From: Veronia nyctiphanis
GTDB lineage: Bacteria; Pseudomonadota; Gammaproteobacteria; Enterobacterales; Vibrionaceae
Assembly (NCBI RefSeq): GCF_004116385.1
Contig: NZ_PEIB01000012.1
Span: 62,001 to 126,000 of the forward strand
Reading direction: 5' to 3'
Length of the DNA stretch: 64,000 bases
This document shows, in pieces, positions 30,680 to 39,509 of this stretch. Each line of letters begins with the position of its first letter. Positions within the stretch are counted from its first letter, which is position 1. A program made the translations under genes and the position numbers. The notes under the pieces are model-generated. The model was not told the DNA's origin. It saw only the letters and a list, made by a program, of their open reading frames with translations, and searched no databases.

Positions 30680-32263
30680 TTAACCGAACTGGTTCATCGT
30701 ATTGTCTTCACCCGCCGCTTTCAGCGCCTGGTCACCAGAGAAGTATTCTTTGTGGTCATCACCCATGTCTGAACCAGCCATGTTTTGGTGTTTAACCGTT
30801 GCGATACCCTGACGGATTTCTTTACGCTGAACACCACCAACATAAGCCAGCATACCTTCATCGCCAAAGTAGCCTTTCGCAAGGTTGTCAGTAGACAGTG
30901 CCGCTGTGTGGTAAGTAGGTAACGTGATGAGGTGGTGGAAGATACCCGCTTCACGAGATGCATCCGCTTGGAAAGTACGGATTTTCTCATCAGCTTGCTT
31001 CGCCAGTTCAGTCTCATCGTAATCAGTGCTCATCAGGTTAGCTCTGTCATACGCTGATACATCTTCACCCGCTGCTTGCATTGCATCGAATACTTGCTGA
31101 CGGAAGTTCAAAGTCCAGTTGAACGATGGTGAGTTGTTGTAAACCAGCTTAGCGTTTGGAATCACTTTACGGATTTCGTTTACCATGCCGCCGATTTGCG
31201 AAACGTGCGGTTTTTCAGTTTCAATCCACAGCAGGTCAGCACCGTTTTGCAAAGACGTGATACAGTCAAGAACACAACGCTCTTCACCTGTACCTTGACG
31301 GAATTGGAACAGACCGTTAGGCAGACGCGCAGGCTTAACAAGTTTGCCGTTTTGCTTGAATACAACGTCACCATTCTGCAGTTTGTCAGCATCCATTTCT
31401 TCCACTTCAAGGAAGCTGTTGTACTGGTCACCCAAATCGCCTGGCTCGTTGGTTACAGCAATTTTCTGAGTCAGACCTGCACCCAATGAGTCCGTACGTG
31501 CAACGATAACACCGTCATCAACACCCAGCTCAAGGAATGCGTAACGGATAGCGTTGATTTTTGACAGGAATTCAATGTGAGGAACGGTAACTTTACCATC
31601 TTGGTGACCACATTGTTTAACGTCAGAAACTTGGTTTTCAATCTGAATACAACATGCACCCGCTTCAATCATTTGTTTCGCCATCAGATACGTCGCTTCT
31701 TCGTTACCGAAGCCCGCATCAATATCAGCGATGATTGGCACAACGTGCGTTTCAAAGTTGTCGATTTTCTCTTGGATTGCTGCTTTTTCAGACTCAGGAG
31801 CCTTATCCAGTTCACGAAACAGACCGCCCAGCTCACGCGCATCCGCTTGACGTAGGAAGGTGTAAAGCTCAGCAATCAGGCTTGCAACAGATGTTTTCTC
31901 GTGCATTGACTGGTCAGGAAGAGGACCAAACTCACTACGCAGAGCCGCAACCATCCAACCAGAGAGGTACAGGTAACGACGCTTAGTTGACAACAAGTGC
32001 TTCTTGATAGAAATCAGCTTTTGTTGGCCGATAAAACCATGCCAGCAGCCGAGAGACTGTGTGTACTGAGAAGAATCGGCATCATAGTTATCCATGTCTT
32101 CACGCATGATTTTTGCCGTGTATTTCGCAATGTCCAGACCCGTTTGAAAACGGTTCTGCAGCTTCATGCGAGCAACATACTCAGGGTTAATGGCATTCCA
32201 AGCGCTACCTTCGCGCTGGATCAGGTTTGTTGCTTCGTCAATTGTTGTTCTGTAGTTAGTCAT
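30680..32263 (-). CDS. aceA: Isocitrate lyase
   Basis: Splits isocitrate to glyoxylate and succinate, the first step of the glyoxylate shunt. 527 residues, the long isocitrate lyase type (Pseudomonas/Vibrio form), not the 434-residue E. coli type. The catalytic motif is KQCGHQDGKVTVP instead of KKCGH. Further motifs: IADIDAGFGNEEATYLMAKQ, CCIQIENQVSD, IVARTDSLGAG and YNNSPSFNW. 77 bp after aceB in the same direction, likely one operon. Confidence 0.96.
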   Translation of the reverse strand: MTNYRTTIDEATNLIQREGSAWNAINPEYVARMKLQNRFQTGLDIAKYTAKIMREDMDNYDADSSQYTQSLGCWHGFIGQQKLISIKKHLLSTKRRYLYLSGWMVAALRSEFGPLPDQSMHEKTSVASLIAELYTFLRQADARELGGLFRELDKAPESEKAAIQEKIDNFETHVVPIIADIDAGFGNEEATYLMAKQMIEAGACCIQIENQVSDVKQCGHQDGKVTVPHIEFLSKINAIRYAFLELGVDDGVIVARTDSLGAGLTQKIAVTNEPGDLGDQYNSFLEVEEMDADKLQNGDVVFKQNGKLVKPARLPNGLFQFRQGTGEERCVLDCITSLQNGADLLWIETEKPHVSQIGGMVNEIRKVIPNAKLVYNNSPSFNWTLNFRQQVFDAMQAAGEDVSAYDRANLMSTDYDETELAKQADEKIRTFQADASREAGIFHHLITLPTYHTAALSTDNLAKGYFGDEGMLAYVGGVQRKEIRQGIATVKHQNMAGSDMGDDHKEYFSGDQALKAAGEDNTMNQFG

Positions 32264-32340
32264 GTGTTTTCCCTTTTAACTAAATGACTCTTGCACAAAG
32301 TGCCCGTCAATCAAAAGATTAAAAATCCCAGAGGCTTCTG

Positions 32341-33951
32341 TTAATCAAGCAATTCATAACCCGGTAGGGTCAGAAAATCGGTTAAGTGTTCACTGGTGGT
32401 CAGTGTTTCCATCATCGCAGCGGCCTGCTCGTACTTGCCGCCGTTATATCTTTCAGCACCCAGTTCATCTTTGAGTACCAGCATTTCTTCAGCTAGGCAC
32501 TCGCGGAAAAATTCTGCAGTGACTGTCTTGCCGTTGCTCAACGACTTACCGTGCTTGATCCACTGCCAGATAGAGGCGCGGGAGATTTCAGCTGTCGCAG
32601 CATCTTCCATCAGGCCGTAAATTGGTACACAGCCATTGCCTGAAATCCACGCTTCAATGTACTGAACAGCAACACGGATGTTATGGCGCATACCATCTTC
32701 CGTTCTATCACCTTCGCACGGTTCGATAAGCTCGGCCGCGGTGATAGGTGCATCGTCAGAACGTGAAATGTCCATTTGGTTGATACGGTCACCCAATGCA
32801 GCATCAAAGACCTCTTTCGCTGTTCCAGCAAGACCCGGATGAGCAACCCATGTACCGTCGTGCCCGTTATTCGCTTCAAGAGACTTATCATTCTTGATCT
32901 TTTCCAACACTATCGCGTTCTGCTCTGGGTCTTTGGCAGGAATAAATGCTGCCATACCACCCATTGCCATCGCACCGCGCTGGTGACACGTTCTTACGAG
33001 AAGTCTCGAATACGCATTAAGAAACGGCTTCTCCATTGTCACAACCTGACGGTCAGGCAAGATACGGTCAGGATGGTTGCGCAATGTTTTGATATAACTG
33101 AAGATGTAATCCCAGCGACCACAGTTCAACGCGACAATGTGGTCTTTCATTGCATGCAGGATCTCGTTCATCTGGAACACTGCAGGCAACGTTTCAATCA
33201 GTACCGTTGCTTTGATGGTTCCGCGAGAAAGGTCGAAATGATCTTCAGCAAAACTAAATACCTCACCCCACCATGCCGCTTCTTGATATGCCTGAAGTTT
33301 TGGCACATAGAAGTAAGGGCCTGAACCATTCTCAAGTAATGTTCTGTGGTTGCGGAAGAAATAAAGTGCAAAGTCGAAAAGTGCACCAGGGATTGCTTTA
33401 CCCTGCCATTCAACGTGCTTCTCCGTTAAATGCAAACCACGAACACGGCAAATTAACGTCGCTGGATTTTCGTTCAGCTCGTAGTGCTTTCCGTTTTGAG
33501 GGTTGGTGAAGGTGATCGTTCTGTTGATTGCATCTGTCAAGTTACGCTGACCGTCGAGAACACCGCTCCAAGTCGGAGAAAAAGAGTCTTCAAAATCGGC
33601 CATGAATACTTTGACGTTAGCGTTCAGCGCGTTGATGACCATCTTGCGATCTGGCGGGCCGGTAATTTCGAGGCGACGATCAAGCAGATCATCGGGAATA
33701 CCGCGTATTTTCCAGTCGCCCTCGCGCACTGATGCTGTGTCAGGCAGAAAATCAGGTAACTCACCTTGATCAAATTTTTTCTGTTTTTCGACACGATCTG
33801 CAAGTAGTCCAGGTACACGGTCGGCAAACTTTTCAACCAATGCACTTAAAAATATCAGCGCTTCTTCACTTAAAACATCTTGATGATTTTTGGTGATTTC
33901 CGGATCTAACTGCAAAGCGTGACGGGAAGATACTGGCTGTGTACCCATCAT
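32341..33951 (-). CDS. aceB: Malate synthase A
   Basis: Condenses glyoxylate and acetyl-CoA to malate. 536 residues, usual for the A isoform. Signature VFMADFEDSFSPTWSGVLDG, LNCGRWDYIFSYIKTL and GHDGTWVAHPGLAGTAKEVF are present. AAGGAGAG precedes the ATG. It heads the aceB-aceA pair. Confidence 0.97.
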   Translation of the reverse strand: MMGTQPVSSRHALQLDPEITKNHQDVLSEEALIFLSALVEKFADRVPGLLADRVEKQKKFDQGELPDFLPDTASVREGDWKIRGIPDDLLDRRLEITGPPDRKMVINALNANVKVFMADFEDSFSPTWSGVLDGQRNLTDAINRTITFTNPQNGKHYELNENPATLICRVRGLHLTEKHVEWQGKAIPGALFDFALYFFRNHRTLLENGSGPYFYVPKLQAYQEAAWWGEVFSFAEDHFDLSRGTIKATVLIETLPAVFQMNEILHAMKDHIVALNCGRWDYIFSYIKTLRNHPDRILPDRQVVTMEKPFLNAYSRLLVRTCHQRGAMAMGGMAAFIPAKDPEQNAIVLEKIKNDKSLEANNGHDGTWVAHPGLAGTAKEVFDAALGDRINQMDISRSDDAPITAAELIEPCEGDRTEDGMRHNIRVAVQYIEAWISGNGCVPIYGLMEDAATAEISRASIWQWIKHGKSLSNGKTVTAEFFRECLAEEMLVLKDELGAERYNGGKYEQAAAMMETLTTSEHLTDFLTLPGYELLD

Positions 33952-34545
33952 TTTCTCTCCTTGACCAAATGTAACTTAATCACGACATTTATTGTTTTTA
34001 GCTAGGCAAAGAGTGCCTTACCCGCCTAGCTGATTAATTAGTAAACTGCCGTAATTTTAGCAAGAGATCAACAAAAAAAAAATTAAATACAAAATAACAA
34101 CACGCTCTATAATAATTTAAAATCAATAACTTAAATGTAATTAGAGTAATAACTCAAAACGCCGAATTAAAACGAATTTCAGATTGTTATATCGACTGGG
34201 CATTTTTAGCGATAAAAAGGTGTTTTTGTAAGTCATTACGTAATTAAATTACATTTTGAGCGGTAAAAAAACACCCATACAAAGGCGTTTAAAACTGGGA
34301 GTAAAATCACAAAATAATAATAAGTCATTGATAATGATGTATTTAAAATGAATTTTTCACATTAAAATAAATCAAAAAGTGCATTTTCATACAAAGAAAG
34401 CTCATCATGACATTTGTAGCCAGATAACCGAATTTGCTTTCAGGTACGACGTAGTTATTTGATGAAAAATAAGTGATTAATTCTACAAATAAGACTTGAA
34501 AACAGAATAAAAAACCAACTTGTGGATTATGAGTGAAATAGTGGG
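33952..34545. other. AT-rich spacer between aceB and oxyR
   Basis: There is no credible gene in 594 bases. It must hold the aceB promoter. The clearest element is an 8-bp inverted repeat agctaggc (34000-34007) / gcctagct (34024-34031), 50-80 bp upstream of the aceB start, which could be an operator. The rest is AT-rich with no obvious terminator for oxyR. Confidence 0.5.
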
Positions 34546-35442
34546 TCACAAGAGCTCTTCAACTACCTTAGCAAGTGCTTCAAATGTCCCTCTTCGACTT
34601 GATGTGGGCCGCCAGACAAGGCCAATTTCACGATAAGCCTCTTTACCCGGTGGGTCTAAAACGACCAAATCAAGGTTGTCTAATAAGCCATGGTCTATCG
34701 CCATTTGCGGGATAAATGTTGTTCCTAATCCATTCGCAACCATCTGCACTAACGTATGAAGGCTTGTGGCGGCAAAGGGATTTATTTTCTCGTTACTGGT
34801 GAGCTTACAAGCTGAAACAGCATGGTCCGTCAAGCAATGTTCCCGATCCAAAAGAAACACGGATTCATCAGGTAAATCCCGATACCTCATGGGTAAACGC
34901 AATTTCTCCGCCTCACTTCGGCTCAACACCATCCGAAACTGGTCACGCCCTACTTTCCGGCTGGCCATTGCACCAATGTCCATCGGTAACGCCAGAATGA
35001 GAATATCGAGATCGCCATGCTTTAAGGCGCTCAATAAGTTTGCCGTTGTGTCTTCACGAAGCAAGAGGTTAAGTTCAGGGAAACTTGTATTGACCCGCTG
35101 GACCAAATCAGACAATAAAAAGGGCGCGATGGTCGGAATACAACCCAGCCTCAAATTACCGTGCATTGGAAGTTCACTAATTTTGGTGATTTCAAGTAAG
35201 TCCTGACTCCGCGCTAAGATCTCTCGGCTTCGTTTAACGACATCCTCGCCGATAGCCGAAAAAACTAACGTTTTGTTGTCTCTTTCTATTAGGCGAGTAC
35301 CGATTAAATCTTCGAGGTTTTGAATACCTGAACTCAATGTTGATTGGCTGACGAAACATTGCTTGGCCGCCTCGCCAAAATGCCGTGTTTCGTAAAGGGT
35401 GACAAGATAGTGTAACTGCTTGAGAGATGGAAACTTGGTCAT
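34546..35442 (-). CDS. oxyR: Hydrogen peroxide-sensing LysR-type regulator OxyR
   Basis: Activates antioxidant genes when a disulfide forms. 298 residues. N-terminal winged HTH (about 1-60, HFGEAAKQCFVSQSTLSSGI). The redox pair is visible in LLDREHCLTDHAVSACKLTS, corresponding to E. coli Cys199 and Cys208. It diverges from a 2-Cys peroxiredoxin, a typical target. Confidence 0.93.
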   Translation of the reverse strand: MTKFPSLKQLHYLVTLYETRHFGEAAKQCFVSQSTLSSGIQNLEDLIGTRLIERDNKTLVFSAIGEDVVKRSREILARSQDLLEITKISELPMHGNLRLGCIPTIAPFLLSDLVQRVNTSFPELNLLLREDTTANLLSALKHGDLDILILALPMDIGAMASRKVGRDQFRMVLSRSEAEKLRLPMRYRDLPDESVFLLDREHCLTDHAVSACKLTSNEKINPFAATSLHTLVQMVANGLGTTFIPQMAIDHGLLDNLDLVVLDPPGKEAYREIGLVWRPTSSRRGTFEALAKVVEELL

Positions 35443-35499
35443 CGCTATTTCCGATTACATTAATCTATTAATTCCACTTTTTTCAATTTAGCAATTCCA

Positions 35500-35523
35500 T
35501 TATAGTTTGTCGCGAATAACTAT
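35500..35523 (+). promoter_or_regulatory. Peroxiredoxin promoter with an overlapping inverted repeat
   Basis: TATAGT (35501-35506) is a plausible -10 in the oxyR-peroxiredoxin gap. It overlaps an inverted repeat atagtt (35502-35507) / aactat (35518-35523). The ATAG...CTAT ends recall OxyR half-sites but the spacing does not match the full OxyR consensus, so the assignment is tentative. Confidence 0.35.
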
Positions 35524-35570
35524 GGACTTAGGCAATTCTGCCTGTTTTTTCTACACTTAGGAGCTGAGAA

Positions 35571-36173
35571 ATGGTACTAGTTGGCCGTCAAGCCCCAGAC
35601 TTCACTGCAGCGGCAGTCCTGGGCAATGGTGAAATCGTTGATAACTTCAACTTCAAAACTTTCACTGAAGGCAAGAAAGCAGTAGTTTTCTTCTACCCAC
35701 TGGATTTCACTTTCGTATGTCCTTCTGAGCTGATCGCTTTCGACAAGCGTTATGCTGACTTCAAAGAGAAAGGCGTAGAAGTTATCGGTGTTTCTATCGA
35801 TTCTCAGTTCTCTCACAACGCATGGCGTAACACTGCTGTTGAAGACGGCGGTATCGGTCAGGTTCAGTATCCATTGGTTGCTGACGTTAAGCACGAAATC
35901 TGTAAAGCATACGACGTTGAGCACCCAGCAGATGGCGTTGCTTTCCGTGGTTCTTTCCTGATCGACGCAAACGGCGACGTACGTCACCAAGTTGTTAACG
36001 ACCTGCCTCTTGGCCGTAACATCGACGAGATGCTGCGCATGGTTGATGCACTGAACTTCCACGAGAAGCACGGTGAAGTTTGCCCAGCACAATGGGAAGA
36101 AGGTAAAGCAGGTATGGACGCGTCACCTAAAGGTGTTGCTGCGTTCCTGAGCGAGCATACTGACGACCTGTAA
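35571..36173 (+). CDS. Typical 2-Cys peroxiredoxin (AhpC/TSA, peroxiredoxin C type)
   Basis: Reduces H2O2 and organic peroxides. 200 residues. Peroxidatic cysteine in DFTFVCPSELIAFD (near residue 50) and resolving cysteine in HGEVCPAQW (near 170). AGGAG lies eight bases before the ATG. Divergent from oxyR, so regulation by OxyR is likely. Codon use (for example repeated GTT, GCA, CTG) suggests high expression. No ahpF partner is adjacent. Confidence 0.94.
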   Translation: MVLVGRQAPDFTAAAVLGNGEIVDNFNFKTFTEGKKAVVFFYPLDFTFVCPSELIAFDKRYADFKEKGVEVIGVSIDSQFSHNAWRNTAVEDGGIGQVQYPLVADVKHEICKAYDVEHPADGVAFRGSFLIDANGDVRHQVVNDLPLGRNIDEMLRMVDALNFHEKHGEVCPAQWEEGKAGMDASPKGVAAFLSEHTDDL

Positions 36174-36208
36174 TTGCCGACGATACTTAGGTATCTGAGC
36201 GAAATATC

Positions 36209-36234
36209 AAAAAGCCCGCAATGCGGGCTTTTTT
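36209..36234. terminator. Bidirectional terminator between the peroxiredoxin gene and phoU
   Basis: Stem aaaaagcccgc / gcgggcttttt with a 3-base loop, followed by a further T. Serves the convergent peroxiredoxin gene (plus) and phoU (minus). Confidence 0.92.
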
Positions 36235-36291
36235 ACGTTTATCTGCCGTGTGGGTGCCATGAGATCAACAGGAAAAAACTATTTGTGAAAC

Positions 36292-36998
36292 TTATTTGAG
36301 CAGCTTTTCCATTTCTTCCTGGTTGGTGTGTCGAACATCTTTGCCCTTCACAAAGTAAATGATGTATTCACAAATGTTCTGGCAACGATCACCAACACGC
36401 TCTATCGACCTTGCTGACCACATCACCTTGAGCACATTAGGAATAGAGCGCGGGTCTTCCATCATGTACGTCATCAGCTGACGAAGAATCGCTTCGTACT
36501 CTTTATCTAAATCATCATCTGAGCGATAGACCTTCATCGCGGCATCGACGTCCATTCTTGCAAAGGCGTCTAGTACATCATGCAGCATCTTTGCCGCTTT
36601 TCGACCCAGCGCCTCAAGCAAACCAGAAAAGGTTGCTGCTGAGTCGAATAGTTCTCAAGTGTGGTTCGGGCAATACTGTCTGCCACATCACCAATGCGCT
36701 CGAGATCGGTAATGGTCTTGATGATTGCCATTACCAGCCTTAAATCACCCGCGGTTGGCTGGCGCTTGGCGATGATTCGAGTGCAGGCTTCATCAATCGC
36801 GATTTCCATCGAGTTCACTTTGTGATCTTCTTTGATCACATGCTTGGCCAGCTCTAAATCCTGATAGTGGACAGCATGCAACGCATCAGAGAGCTGTCGT
36901 TCAACCAGCCCGCCCATTGCCAGTACATGTGTTCGAATCGCTTCAAGCTCGATATTGAACTGTCCTGAAATATGTCGGCTGATATTGCTATTGCTCAT
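36292..36998 (-). CDS. phoU: Phosphate-signalling protein PhoU, frameshifted in this sequence
   Basis: Negative regulator linking the Pst transporter to PhoR. Two three-helix repeats with metal motifs [10 protein letters not shown] and [11 protein letters not shown]. Start at ATG 36998 ([20 protein letters not shown]) with AGGGG upstream; 37019 would add seven residues. The frame breaks at 36616-36622 (QQQPFLV, then [20 protein letters not shown]). Corrected length 235 residues. 13 bp after pstB, last of pstC-pstA-pstB-phoU. Confidence 0.94.
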
Positions 36999-37011
36999 GG
37001 TGTGTTTGCCC

Positions 37012-37829
37012 CTATCCATATCGTCCTGTTATGTAATCTTCTGTTTGTTTGTGCCTTGGTGTCGTAAACAAGGTATCCGTATCTGCATACTCCACCACCT
37101 TCCCCAAGTTAATAAACGCGGTTTGATCTGACACGCGCGCGGCTTGCTGCATGTTGTGTGTCACGATAACCACAGTGTACTTATGTTTTAGCTCATTGAT
37201 CAGCTCTTCAATGGTCAGTGTTGAAATCGGGTCCAACGCTGATGTGGCTCATCCAACAGCAGTATTTGAGGTTCTATGGCAATGGCTCTGGCTATCACTA
37301 ACCGCTGTTGCTGACCGCCAGAAAGGCCGAACGCATTATCATTTAGCCTATCTTTTACTTCATCCCAGAGCGCTGCAGCACGAAGCGATCGCTCAGCTGC
37401 ATCATCTAATACCCGTGGGTTACTGATACCCTGAAGCCTTAACCCATAAATAACATTTTCGTAGATGGTTTTAGGAAAAGGATTCGGTCGCTGAAACACC
37501 ATGCCCACCTGACGCCTTAAGGCAGGCACATTAATATTGTCATCGTAAATATTTTTACCATTCAGCAGTATCTCACCTTCCACCTGACAACCGTCAACCA
37601 AATCATTCATCCGGTTAATACATCGTAACAATGTTGATTTACCGCAGCCGGAAGGACCGATAAAAGAGGTGACTTTTCCTTTCGGAATGCGCATGTTGAT
37701 ATTAGACAACGCCTGTGTGCCATCATAGAACAGGTTGAGATTTTTGATGACCAATGCCGTCTGCTCATCCGGCAGTGACGAAAGGTTAATAGGTTTAGGA
37801 AAGCCTGCACTGGCATCAAACGAAATCAT
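37012..37829 (-). CDS. pstB: Phosphate ABC transporter ATPase PstB, frameshifted in this sequence
   Basis: Powers high-affinity phosphate uptake. Walker [10 protein letters not shown], signature [14 protein letters not shown], Walker B ILLLDEP, H-loop [15 protein letters not shown] and the family end [11 protein letters not shown]. The frame breaks at 37245-37247: CCACATCA should be CCAACATCA, restoring TSALDPIST after the Walker B. Start at ATG 37829 ([10 protein letters not shown]) with AGGA about ten bases upstream. Corrected length 272. Confidence 0.95.
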
Positions 37830-37842
37830 CTCAGTTGTCCTG

Positions 37843-39494
37843 CTAAATATCTTGCTCCAGTGCACGGTACTTGTCTCTCAGCTGGTTGCGTATAGCAACA
37901 GCAAAAAGATTCAGACTCACTACGACTGTCAAAAGTAAAAATGATGTGGCGTAAACCAGCGGTCTTGCCGACTCAATATTCGGGCTTTGAAAGCCAACAT
38001 CATAAATATGGTATCCAAGGTGCATGAACTTTCTTTCCAAATGTAGGTAAGGAAAGTTTGCATCCAGCGGTAAGTTCGGCGCGATCTTCACCACGCCCAC
38101 CAGCATTAATGGGGCGACCTCACCCGCTGCACGGGCAACGGCCAGAATCAATCCGGTCATCATCGCGGGCGTTGCCATCGGCAAAACAATCCTGAAAAGC
38201 GTTTCGGATTTTGTTGCACCCAAAGCCATAGAACCGTGGCGAACCGGCGTGGGAATACGCGACAAGCTTCTTCTGTGGAGACGATAACCACGGGCAGCGT
38301 CAGCAATGCCAGTGTTAAAGAAGACCACAAAATGCCTGGCGTACCAAATGTCGGCGCAGGTAACGACTCAGAATAAAACAGGCTATCTATGCTGCCGCCG
38401 ATAAAATACACAAAGAAACCGAGACCAAACACGCCGTAGACAACCGAGGGGACTCCCGCAAGGTTAGCTATCGCGATACGAATGGTCGTTGTAAACCGGT
38501 TCTTTGCTGCATATTCATGAAGGTAAACCGCCGTAAGCACACCGAGAGGCATCACCAAAATAGACATCAACAGTACCATTAATACCGTACCAAAAATGGC
38601 CGGAAACACACCGCCTTCAGAGTTTGCCTCCCGCGACTCACCAATGATGAACCGTTTGACCTGCTTCATCCAGTGAAGAAGCTTTTCTGGGGCAGACATA
38701 TTATTGGGGTACCAAACGTCGACAATGTTAGCCATCGGCACTTGTATCATTGCACCGGTGCGAACTTTTACGTTGAGACGGTCATCTTTCAGTACCTTGC
38801 GCGCTTCGAGTAAACGCCTCTCGAGTTCAGCATATTCCTCATCAAGGCGCGTCTTTTCTGCCAAAAGTTCAACGGGTGGCTGCTGGCCTTTTTGCTCAAC
38901 GCTTCGTTGCTTCAACCGGAGTTGCTCCAGCTGATAGTTAACTTTACCAATCTGGTTTTTCTCGATATGCCGAATCGTATCAAGTTGCAGGTGCGTAATA
39001 GCTAGGATATTGTGCAATTCATCGTTATCAAACACCCGAGTATGAAGAGCCCCATCATTAAGAAAACTGACAGGCTGACCGTACATCACCCCACCTCGTG
39101 AGCGTTCAATCACTGCAAGTTGTGCGGGCGCTCTTATGCTGCTCACATCCTGAGCCAGAACGGAGAGAAAATCGTGTTGTTCACTTTCACGGTGACCAAT
39201 TCGTATTAAATAGCGAGCCTGTGTCGGCGCCTCTGGCTTTGCTACATCGACTCCAGCCTCAATGAGTTGACGGGTAGCGACATCTGATTCCTGATAAATC
39301 TCGCCATAAAACGTATCCGTGCCGCCTGACTGATTTCTGACTTCGAACTTGTAAACAATATTCGGCCAGAAATAATGTAAACCTTGCCAACCAATCAGCA
39401 ATGAAACGCCAAGTACGGCAAATATACAGAGGCTTATCATGCCACCTGTCAACCATACCCAAGGGGTCGACGTCACTCCCCTGCCAATATTCAT
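37843..39494 (-). CDS. pstA: Phosphate ABC transporter permease PstA with a periplasmic coiled coil, frameshifted
   Basis: Membrane subunit of the Pst transporter. Corrected length is 550 residues, about twice E. coli PstA. After the first helix (about 14-36) there is a large periplasmic insert containing a coiled coil (about 165-235, with [20 protein letters not shown] and [20 protein letters not shown]). The permease core follows, with the conserved loop [20 protein letters not shown]. The frame breaks at 38264-38267 (VSTEEA, then [11 protein letters not shown]). Long PstA forms are known in Pseudomonas and Vibrio. Confidence 0.93.
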
Positions 39495-39509
39495 AACACC
39501 TTATCCGTC

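Noticed and set aside
34343-34549. 68-residue minus-strand open frame after oxyR
   Set aside because: Phe/Tyr-rich translation of AT-rich DNA, overlaps the oxyR end, no ribosome site and no recognisable family.
35443-35570. Full OxyR consensus site between oxyR and the peroxiredoxin gene
   Set aside because: ATAG and CTAT elements are present but not at the spacing of the 37-bp consensus; kept only as a weak inverted repeat.
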